Positions 1-5,049 of a DNA stretch of 8,065 nt are shown here, piece by piece (position 1 is the first letter of the stretch; every line of letters begins with the position of its first letter). The notes under the pieces are model-generated. The model was given only the letters and a program-made list of their open reading frames with translations, did no database searches and was not told the DNA's origin. The DNA comes from Candidatus Bathyarchaeota archaeon (GTDB taxonomy: Archaea > Thermoproteota > Bathyarchaeia > Bathyarchaeales > DTEX01), in contig PIYH01000091.1 in NCBI GenBank assembly GCA_003601695.1, forward strand, positions 1 to 8,065. The letters are read 5' to 3'. The translations under genes and the position numbers were made by a program.

Positions 1-471
1 CTGCCAAGAGCCGGGGCCGCCTACAATAATCTTAGGTTTAAACCTTTTCACAGCCGGGTTATTTAGTAGCTCTCTGAATTTTATCGCCATGTAGGCTTCT
101 CCGCCGAAGATACCCGTGAATGTTGATGTTGCGGGCCCTATTCCTAAAGGGTCATTCTCGGTAATGCCCAGAGCTCTTGTTCTAGGCCCTACAACTTTAT
201 CTAAATGCTCGGGGTGAGCGACGATTACATCTTCCCTTCGGAAGCCATGATTGAGGAGGGTTGCCTCAACCTTTCTCGTCCCGCATGGGGCGACCTCAAC
301 GGATCCATCCTCATTCGCCTTTACCGGAGGACAGAAGAGGGAGAAGTAAAGTCTATCTGGAATTAGGCCTTTCGGAATGCATGCGCTGAAACCCATGAAT
401 ATGCCTCCGCCATACTCGCTCATCAAAGTTCTATCAGCAGTTAAAACTATTGGAACGCCTTCTCTAGACAT
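1..471 (-). CDS. Radical SAM / B12-binding-type protein, N-terminal part (runs off the left edge)
   Basis: The frame is open from the ATG at 471 to the window edge, giving 157 codons without a stop. The protein begins MSREGVPIVLTADRTLMSEY, continues with a glycine-rich stretch and a FCPPVK motif near residue 60, then a GIGPATSTFTGIFGGEAYM segment near residue 120, and ends in PKIIVGGPGSWQ. From knowledge of the family, this pattern matches archaeal radical SAM proteins whose N-terminal Rossmann-like region resembles a cobalamin-binding domain; the strand followed by GGPG is typical of it. The CxxxCxxC iron-sulfur motif would lie further on, outside the window, so radical SAM chemistry is inferred and the substrate is unknown. 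A GAGG ribosome site lies at 483-486, about 11 bases before the ATG. No other start codon lies in frame between this ATG and the upstream stops near 543-548. The gene stands alone, facing away from the rest of the window. Confidence 0.75.
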   Translation of the reverse strand, partial: MSREGVPIVLTADRTLMSEYGGGIFMGFSACIPKGLIPDRLYFSLFCPPVKANEDGSVEVAPCGTRKVEATLLNHGFRREDVIVAHPEHLDKVVGPRTRALGITENDPLGIGPATSTFTGIFGGEAYMAIKFRELLNNPAVKRFKPKIIVGGPGSWQ

Positions 472-500
472 AGCCCATCCTGCCTCTTCAGCTGATACGA

Positions 501-525
501 TATATAAAATTCTAAAATATTTAAA
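501..525 (-). promoter_or_regulatory. TATA-like promoter of the radical SAM gene
   Basis: On the minus strand there are two A/T-only boxes: one reads TTTATATA (around 501-508) and the other AAATATTT-like (around 515-523). The outer box would place a transcript start near 492, leaving a leader of about 20 bases that includes the GAGG site. The inner box would give an almost leaderless transcript. This is judged by spacing only. Confidence 0.45.
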
Positions 526-630
526 CTTTAATAATAGATACTTTCATCAGGGTCTTAAAGATGACCTCAGAATTTAAGAAGCGATTGTTACCGCATATAT
601 GAACGGCGATGAAGTTAATGAGATGAATGT

Positions 631-653
631 TAATCTCTTCATTAAAGAGATTA
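631..653. repeat. Perfect 9-bp hairpin in a gene-free stretch
   Basis: TAATCTCTT and AAGAGATTA are exact inverted copies separated by five bases (CATTA). The surrounding stretch 472-838 shows no convincing gene. The only open frames are very short (for example an ATG at 599 giving 26 residues) and resemble nothing I recognise. A 10-base inverted pair, GATGAATGTT (622-631) and AACATTCATC (739-748), is also present. No T-run follows the hairpin, so it is not an obvious terminator. Confidence 0.4.
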
Positions 654-797
654 GACTTCACATTCTAAGAGGTTCTTAGGAATCCATTTATGAGAGATAA
701 CGTATTAGACCATCTCACAACATAACTACTGATAGATCAACATTCATCCGACCTCAAATTCGTTCATTAAACAGTAGCCGAAATATCAACTTACGCC

Positions 798-841
798 TAT
801 AAATTTGTCTCTCAGGATTCTTTCTGGAGGGAGCCTTTATG
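798..841 (+). promoter_or_regulatory. Surviving promoter, ribosome site and start codon of a dead gene
   Basis: A TATAAAT box (798-804) is followed by a strong GGAGG (826-830) and an ATG at 839, eight bases further on. The frame opened by this ATG stops after 11 codons at 872-874 and then reads on, in the same frame, into the ZIP-like fragment. It therefore looks like the original start region of the broken transporter gene. Confidence 0.4.
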
Positions 842-1017
842 GGAAAAGGTAAATTGCTCGTTGAAGATCCTTAAATTCTTCCTTTCGCTTCAGGGGATCG
901 CCTTTTTTACTTGGAGAAAAATACAGAAAGTTCTTATTCCTTGATTTCTTATGCCGCTGGAACCTTGCTTGCCGCGGTCTTGTTAGGGTTGATGCCGCAC
1001 GCCTTTAAATATACTTC
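839..1017 (+). pseudogene. ZIP-type metal transporter fragment (broken gene)
   Basis: From the ATG at 839 the frame gives MGKGKLLVEDP, then a TAA at 872-874, then reads on without a stop into the segment AAGTLLAAVLLGLMPHAF (around 953-1006). A small-residue membrane helix ending in L-x-P-H/E-A-h-E is the hallmark of the second transmembrane helix of ZIP zinc/iron permeases; here the closing E is K. All later ZIP helices, including those with the metal-binding HNxxD-type motifs, are missing, so this cannot be a working transporter. A TTG at 911 could begin a 120-residue frame, but that frame runs straight into an unrelated permease tail. The placement just upstream of the iron-uptake operon fits a lost metal-ion gene cluster. 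Identification rests on about 20 residues and is moderate; a random hydrophobic helix is the alternative. Confidence 0.5.
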
Positions 1018-1196
1018 TCCAATTCGGATTCCATCACTGTTCTCTCCATTAACCCATACTGTTGAACTTATGAGAGGCGGATTTGGAGGAGATAATTTCT
1101 TTGAGCTTCCATTAAACATAACAGTTCTCTCTTTACCTGGCCGTCTTCCCATTTCTGAGCATGCAATTTCATATCATAAACCAAAAGAAAGAATAA
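1018..1196 (+). pseudogene. ABC-2 type permease, C-terminal remnant with a frameshift
   Basis: The same frame as the ZIP-like piece continues with FSPLTHTVELMRGGFGG, which matches the conserved (N/S)PLT-x-x-V-x-x-x-R segment before the last membrane helix of ABC-2 (DrrB/NodJ-like) exporters. It continues to NITVL, then becomes implausible (proline- and lysine-rich). Shifting by one base at a CT repeat (1127-1132) restores a normal ending: a hydrophobic helix, SLYLAVFPFLSMQFHI, then a charged tail NQKKE and a TAA at 1194-1196, as expected for this family. Loss of one CT unit would explain the shift exactly. Only the last 55-60 residues of a protein of roughly 250 are present. The join to the ZIP fragment lies around 1010-1025. 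No ATPase partner gene is visible. Confidence 0.55.
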
Positions 1197-1297
1197 TTAA
1201 AAAGGGGGGGACGATAGAGGAAAGAATAAAAGTTGAAAAGCGTGGTTATGGAAGAAGATGGAGCGGGATCTGAAGATAGCATTCAGAGGCTAGTGAT

Positions 1298-1900
1298 ATG
1301 ATTAAAGAATCTGATGTTTCCAAGATAGTGAAAGAAGATATATTAAGAATATTAGGTGAAAGAAAAGAGAAAGTTTCATTGAAAACTTTAAGAGAGAAAA
1401 TTAAAGTTTCTCATTCTTTTATGTTTAAAGCGATTGAAAGTCTTGAAGAAGAAGGTCTGGTATTTGTTGAAGAAGAATTCATTGGATTGACGAAGAATGG
1501 ATGGGATGAAGCGAAAGATATTGTCAAAAAACATCTTGTTCTTGAGAATTATTTTAAAGAAACGAGAAGCAAAAGAGAAGCGCATCAGGCAGCGCATCTC
1601 CTCGAACACTATGTTTCCGAGGAAGTTATTAATAACATAAAAAAGATATTCACGTTGAAAAAGGAGGGCGTTTCTCTAATAAAGTTTAGATCTAACAAGG
1701 AAGGATTAATTACAGATATCCCTTCTTCTGACTATAAATTATTTGAAAGGATGGTTAGTATGGGAATATTGCCAGGGGAGGTAATAGAAGTAATTAATAC
1801 GATTCCCGCTGGCGTCATTATTAAAATAAATAATAAAAAATTTGTCTTAGACAAAAGCATAGCAAAGAAGATTAAAGTGTTAGAGTATGAGAGATTTTAA
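1298..1900 (+). CDS. DtxR/MntR-type metal-dependent repressor with C-terminal FeoA domain
   Basis: This 200-residue protein has three parts. Residues 8-65 form a winged helix-turn-helix. Residues 68-118 form the metal-binding and dimerisation helices (KKHLVLENYF, then a HxxxHxxEH motif). Residues 133-197 form a FeoA/SH3-like domain (MVSMGILPGEVIEVI). Putative metal ligands are H79, E83, H96, H100, E103 and H104. In DtxR the equivalent of H100 is a cysteine and in MntR a glutamate, so metal choice cannot be assigned. The family represses metal-uptake genes when its metal is bound. The ATG is supported by GAGG at 1286-1289, eight bases upstream. The last 14 bases overlap feoB, so the two are probably translated together and the protein probably controls its own operon. 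No separate feoA exists here, so the C-terminal domain may also act on FeoB; this is an inference. Confidence 0.85.
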   Translation: MIKESDVSKIVKEDILRILGERKEKVSLKTLREKIKVSHSFMFKAIESLEEEGLVFVEEEFIGLTKNGWDEAKDIVKKHLVLENYFKETRSKREAHQAAHLLEHYVSEEVINNIKKIFTLKKEGVSLIKFRSNKEGLITDIPSSDYKLFERMVSMGILPGEVIEVINTIPAGVIIKINNKKFVLDKSIAKKIKVLEYERF

Positions 1901-3773
1901 AATACTCTTGATTGGACAACCGAATGTAGGAAAATCTTCATTACTTAACGCGCTGGTCGGCTCCAAAGTTGTGGTTTCCAATTATCCTGGAACTACGGTC
2001 GAAATAACTCAAGCTGGAAAAATTTTTGATGATACGGAAATAAAGTTTGTGGACACTCCGGGGATATATTCTATATCTAATAGAAGCGAGGAGGAAAAGG
2101 TTACTGAAAAAGCCTTGTTTGAAGAGGAAGTAGACGGAGCGATAATAGTCGCGGATGCATCCTCTCTTGAGAGAAGCCTCTACTTGACTTTGCAAATTCT
2201 AGAGGCAGAAATACCTGCTATCATAGCTTTAAATTTTGTGGAAGAAGCAAAAAGAAAAGGATTAAGAATTGATTCAAAAAAATTAGGAAAGATCCTTAAC
2301 ATTCCAGTTATCCCCATAAACCCTTTAACTAAGAGGGGAATATATGATCTCATAGATTCATTATTGAAAATTAAAGAAGAAACTGAATTTTTTAGAGTCA
2401 AATATGATGATCACATAGAAAAAGCGATAAATGAGATATCGTCTCAAATAAAAGAGACTTCTATGCCGAAAAGATTTATAGCCATAAGAGTTTTAGAAGG
2501 AGATGAAAACTTCTATAAGTATCTGAAAGATAAAAGAATAATTGAAGAAGTCAAAGAAAGTTTAATAGAGCATCCAAGAGTTGCAGAGGACATATCCATA
2601 ACGAGATATGGTACAGCTTCATTCATCGCAGAAAAGGTTACTCAAATAGTTCCTCTCGAAGCAGGAAGAGGGGAAATACAGGAAAGGATTGACAATATTC
2701 TTTTGCATAAGACTTGGGGTCCTTTTATCACAGGTTTATTTCTTCTCGTAATCTTCGGAATTCTATTGTATCTTGGAAATTCGATGCAAGATCTTCTTAT
2801 GGAATCGACGGAAATCCTTTTATCCTCCCTCGGCATAGCGGAACATTCCATCATCGCTATGATATTAGTTCAGAGTTTAACTGGAGTTGCTACAGGAGTT
2901 TCCATAGCTTTGCCTTATGTGTTCCTGTTCTATTTGATCTTAGGCTTATTGGAGGACGTAGGGCTTCTTTCCAGATTTGTTATTAATGCAGAAAGGTTTT
3001 TGAAAAGGTTAGGTCTTCCCGGAAAATCATTTATTCCCTTAGCATTAGGCTTAGGCTGCACTGTGCCAGCAGTTAGGGCTACTAGAGTCTTAGCATCTGA
3101 GAAAGAACAGATTCATACCGCCTCGTTATTTGCTTTTGTACCCTGCTCAAGCAGAATTGCTATCATAATGGGGATAGTTGGATTTTACGGAGATGCAAGA
3201 CTAGCTTTTTCTGTTCTCGCCACCTCACTCATCGCAGGGCTGGCATGGGCTTTCGGAATAGAAAAGATTCTTCATATAAAAAGTGAACCTTTACTTTTAG
3301 AACTGCCACCTTATAGAAAGCCTTTAATTAAAAACGTTCTTGCCAAGAGCTGGATTAGAATGAAGGATTTCGTATGTATTGTTATACCCTTATTGGCACT
3401 TGGAGGAGTAGCCTATGGAATTTTGGATATATTAAGAGTCACTGAAGTTCTAGTGAAACCGTTTTCACCGATCACAGCATGGTTAGGATTGCCCGATGTA
3501 ACCATAATTCCTCTAATATTCGGGTTTTTACAAAAGGATTTAACGGGCGCAATGCTTTTGTCAGTTTTGGACAGTGAAACCTCTTTGGCTTTAACCTCTC
3601 TCCAACTCTATACGTTTGGCGTAGCATCTACAATTGGAATTCCATGCATTATTGCTTTCGGAATACTCATCAAAGAATTTGGATTTAAAAGAGCAACACT
3701 TTTATTAGGCATATCAATAGGCTATGGAATTCTAGTCGCTGGCTTATCTTGGAGAATAATCTCAATTCTTTGA
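1887..3773 (+). CDS. feoB: Ferrous iron transporter FeoB
   Basis: This 628-residue membrane protein imports Fe(II), using an N-terminal GTPase. Visible motifs are G1 GQPNVGKS (10-17), G2 in YPGTT (33-37), G3 DTPG (56-59), G4 NFVE (116-119) and a weak G5 near 145-151. The G4 motif normally reads NxxD; here it ends in Glu. Residues 160-260 are the helical linker region. The membrane part (about 275-625) carries two Gate-type repeats. The first has GLPGKSFIPLALGLGCTVPA (376-395; usually GCNVPA) and PCSSR (419-423). The second includes FGFLQKDLTG and GIPCII. The length is slightly short for the family and lacks a long C-terminal cytoplasmic tail. The ATG overlaps the stop of the regulator gene by 14 bases and has a poor ribosome site, pointing to translational coupling. 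The coding sequence is very A/T-rich compared with the hydrolase gene downstream. Confidence 0.95.
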   Translation: MRDFKILLIGQPNVGKSSLLNALVGSKVVVSNYPGTTVEITQAGKIFDDTEIKFVDTPGIYSISNRSEEEKVTEKALFEEEVDGAIIVADASSLERSLYLTLQILEAEIPAIIALNFVEEAKRKGLRIDSKKLGKILNIPVIPINPLTKRGIYDLIDSLLKIKEETEFFRVKYDDHIEKAINEISSQIKETSMPKRFIAIRVLEGDENFYKYLKDKRIIEEVKESLIEHPRVAEDISITRYGTASFIAEKVTQIVPLEAGRGEIQERIDNILLHKTWGPFITGLFLLVIFGILLYLGNSMQDLLMESTEILLSSLGIAEHSIIAMILVQSLTGVATGVSIALPYVFLFYLILGLLEDVGLLSRFVINAERFLKRLGLPGKSFIPLALGLGCTVPAVRATRVLASEKEQIHTASLFAFVPCSSRIAIIMGIVGFYGDARLAFSVLATSLIAGLAWAFGIEKILHIKSEPLLLELPPYRKPLIKNVLAKSWIRMKDFVCIVIPLLALGGVAYGILDILRVTEVLVKPFSPITAWLGLPDVTIIPLIFGFLQKDLTGAMLLSVLDSETSLALTSLQLYTFGVASTIGIPCIIAFGILIKEFGFKRATLLLGISIGYGILVAGLSWRIISIL

Positions 3774-3822
3774 ATAATATTGATAAGATATACTCGCATG
3801 GAGCGATCAGACGCTGAGAAAC

Positions 3823-3845
3823 AAGCCTTGAAACAGGCTTCTTTT
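3823..3845 (+). terminator. Possible terminator after feoB
   Basis: AAGCCT (3823-3828) and AGGCTT (3835-3840) form a 6-bp inverted pair with a 6-base loop, followed on the plus strand by CTTTTC. It lies 50 bases after the feoB stop and before the converging tRNA gene. The T-run is short, so this is tentative. Confidence 0.35.
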
Positions 3846-3865
3846 CAAAAAGCAATTCTTGGAAT

Positions 3866-3942
3866 TGGAGCCTCGGGCGGGATTTGAACCCGCGACCTCC
3901 GCCTTACCAAGGCGATGCCCTAACCAGCTAGGCCACCGAGGC
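3866..3942 (-). tRNA. tRNA-Thr (anticodon GGT)
   Basis: The minus strand folds into a complete cloverleaf of 77 bases. The acceptor is GCCTCGG paired with CCGAGGC. The D-arm stem is GCCT/GGGC, with a G-U closing pair. The anticodon stem is TCGCC/GGCGG around the loop TTGGTAA. The T-arm is GCGGG-TTCAAAT-CCCGC. The anticodon GGT reads ACC (threonine). The discriminator is T and the CCA end is encoded in the DNA (3866-3868). No intron is present. The gene is transcribed towards feoB and has its own TATA-like box upstream. It separates the iron operon from the region of broken genes to its right. Confidence 0.95.
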
Positions 3943-3960
3943 AATTATGACCTAAGCATC

Positions 3961-3969
3961 TATTATATT
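3961..3969 (-). promoter_or_regulatory. TATA-like box of the tRNA-Thr gene
   Basis: On the minus strand the sequence reads AATATAATA, centred roughly 22-26 bases before the first base of the tRNA, the usual archaeal distance. Confidence 0.5.
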
Positions 3970-4015
3970 GATTCCCACGATTCGTTACAATATGAAAGCT
4001 CGGAAAATATAAGAA

Positions 4016-4216
4016 TTATTCCAGTAGAATATTTTTTCTTCCCATTCTCTCTTCCGATTTCAAGTAGTGCGAGACTGTTGTTGGGGAACGCTTCACTAAC
4101 TTACTTATCTTCGGAATTGAGAGGTCTTCCTTCCGTAAGAAACGCATCTATATGATTTCTTCCTTTGTGACCAGCTTTTGAAGATTTAGGATTTTTTTAA
4201 TTTCTATTTTGCTCAT
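4016..4216 (-). pseudogene. Small helix-turn-helix protein interrupted by an in-frame TAG
   Basis: From the ATG at 4216, behind a GGAAGG-type ribosome site, the frame gives 22 residues beginning MSKIEIKKIL and ending KEEII. It meets a TAG (4148-4150) and then continues in the same frame for 43 residues to a TAA at 4016-4018. The second part contains DLSIPKISKLVKRSPTTVSH, a clear helix-turn-helix, and the first part supplies the preceding helix (LVTKEEII). Together they make one 66-residue DNA-binding domain of the homeodomain-like kind seen in small regulators and in the N-termini of some transposases and resolvases. A single change from AAG (Lys) would explain the TAG. The ATG right after the TAG (4147) could restart translation, but no good ribosome site precedes it. 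I cannot say which family it belonged to. Confidence 0.5.
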
Positions 4217-4334
4217 GCTTCCTTCCCCTAAGTTTTGTGGGAGCTGAGGCAAGCTCAAGCTCACTCCACACCTTGAAGTCGTTTAAGAGAAGATTTAACG
4301 CCTCTTCCTTCCTTTCATAAGCGATTTTTGAAAT
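4197..4334 (-). other. Orphan reading frame, possible truncated gene end
   Basis: A stop-free stretch of 45 codons on the minus strand ends at the TAA at 4197-4199 and overlaps the start of the helix-turn-helix frame, as in a tight operon. The peptide is rich in Glu, Lys and Leu (for example YERKEEALNLLLNDFKVWSE) and predicts as helical. There is no ATG, GTG or TTG at its upstream end, and it is cut by a TAG at about 4335-4337, just where hydrolase similarity begins on the other strand. It may be the C-terminal end of a gene cut by rearrangement. I do not recognise it. Confidence 0.25.
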
Positions 4335-4336
4335 CT

Positions 4337-4631
4337 AAGAGTGAAGTTATTCGTTGGGGCACAACCACGCATTCATATGCAGGCTTACAACGCAGCTTGG
4401 TAGGCGAATAACATAGCAAGATACTTCATCTGGGGATGAAATAATAGAAATCGATTATCTCCTCTCAAGGAAAGAGGTTGATGAAGAGAGAATAGGCGTG
4501 ACGGGAGCTTCAGGCGGAGGAACCCAGACAGCATACTTAATGATGACTGACTCCGAATTAAAGCGGCTGTACCTTGCGTCTTCATAACTTCCATAGATGC
4601 GCTTATCAAAACTATTGGTCCTCAAGAGAGT
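4337..4631 (+). pseudogene. Alpha/beta hydrolase (acetylxylan esterase/dienelactone hydrolase-like) remnant with several lesions
   Basis: Pieces in three frames line up in order with residues of about 185-275 of the intact 732-residue hydrolase of this window. The first piece is SEVIRWGTTTHSYAG (from 4340). The second is MQAY...NNIARYFIW (4377-4433), broken by a TAG at 4401-4403. The third is DEIIEIDYLLSRKEVDEE and then RIGVTGASGGGTQTAYL (4435-4550), containing the nucleophile-elbow serine. The last is IKAAVPCVFITSIDALIKTI (4557-4616) and a few residues more. Likely lesions are an 8-base loss between repeated ATGCAGGC units near 4377, the TAG, one extra G in the G-run at 4432-4435, and one lost base near 4555. 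Both the N-terminal strands and the part with the catalytic Asp and His are absent, so it is inactive. It ends against the IS110 fragment. It probably derives from a relative of the intact gene, not a recent copy, because the two differ at many residues. Confidence 0.75.
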
Positions 4632-4831
4632 CGTAAAGCCTGATCCAAAGGTTAGCAGTAGACTCAACAGCAACCAGAACCCCTATCCCTGAAGCCCTCA
4701 ATCCTCATCATGAAATCTTTAATGCCTCTCTTCGAGTTTCTGAAACTGAACTCATCAACCCAGCCTCCTTCATCATTCACTATGACAGCTCTGCAAACAT
4801 TTTTATGTACATCCACTCTAGCATACATCAC
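4618..4831 (-). mobile_element. IS110-family transposase, N-terminal fragment with a frameshift
   Basis: On the minus strand a GGAGG (4841-4845) precedes a GTG (4831) followed directly by an ATG (4828). The frame reads MYARVDVHKNVCRAVIVNDE, then GGWVDEFSFRNSKRGIKDF, then the same frame ends at a TGA. Shifting one base at a run of four Gs (4680-4683) gives VLVAVESTANLWIRLYDSLE. These match the start of IS110-family DEDD transposases: the first catalytic Asp (codon 4811-4813) in (G/R)-x-D-V-H-K and the Glu (codon 4663-4665) in VAVEST. Only about 70 of the usual 350-400 residues remain. The two later Asp residues and the C-terminal serine-containing domain are missing. The fragment ends around 4618-4630 against the hydrolase remnant, so its far end has been deleted. 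Confidence 0.75.
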
Positions 4832-5026
4832 GGGTGTTTACCTCCTTCCATGCTGAATGGTGGCTTACAGGCAGCAAGCTCCTATAGGGTCTCAAACGGA
4901 TTAATTGGGAAGCCGCTGGGGAAAGGCTCAGTCTAAATGAGGGACTCATACGGATCAAGCGCGCGCCGGGCCTAAGCCATCATGGACACCCATGACGCAA
5001 ACCTTAAAACCGTTGCCATCCCGTCT
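4832..5026 (-). ncRNA. Candidate IS110 left end with bridge (seek) RNA region
   Basis: About 195 bases without a gene lie directly upstream of the IS110 transposase start, between it and the end of the next gene. IS110-type elements encode a structured guide RNA in exactly this place (established for the IS110 group). The stretch is richer in G/C than its surroundings and has compact inverted repeats: TCATGG/CCATGA with a 4-base loop (4980-4995), ATGAG/CTCAT with a 3-base loop (4937-4949), a CCTATAGG palindrome near 4890-4900 and a GCGCGCGCC run near 4960-4968. I could not define the element boundary, the guide loops or a promoter, so the call rests on position and folding potential. It may equally be eroded like its transposase. 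Confidence 0.35.
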
Positions 5027-5044
5027 AAAAAGATGAATTGAAAA
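5027..5044 (-). terminator. T-rich terminator after the double hydrolase gene
   Basis: On the minus strand, two T-runs (T4 at 5041-5044 and T5 at 5027-5031) start within 25 bases of the hydrolase stop codon, as in archaeal intrinsic termination, which needs T-runs and no hairpin. Confidence 0.45.
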
Positions 5045-5049
5045 GATAT

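Noticed and set aside
377..577. A plus-strand 66-residue frame
   Set aside because: Most of it is antisense to the start of the radical SAM gene and it crosses that gene's promoter.
1204..1210. A run of seven Gs as a phase-variation tract
   Set aside because: It lies after the permease stop in non-coding remnant sequence, so length changes would switch nothing visible.
911..1273. A 120-residue open frame that looks like an intact small membrane protein
   Set aside because: It begins at TTG, joins fragments of two unrelated transporter families and ends in a low-complexity Lys/Gly/Arg tail after a frameshift, so it is better read as two remnants.
1248..1301. A 17-residue frame whose TGA overlaps the regulator's ATG, as in a leader peptide
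   Set aside because: No ribosome site precedes it, no family resemblance is seen, and an ATGA overlap can arise by chance over such a short frame.
4148..4150. TAG as a pyrrolysine codon
   Set aside because: The 732-residue hydrolase in this window ends at a single TAG, the surrounding sequence is full of broken genes, and no pyrrolysine genes are visible.
3859..4155. A plus-strand frame of 98 residues
   Set aside because: Its N-terminal half is translated tRNA-Thr antisense sequence and the rest covers the minus-strand helix-turn-helix remnant.
4385..4673. Two minus-strand frames over the hydrolase remnant
   Set aside because: They are antisense to clear hydrolase motifs on the plus strand and resemble no protein.
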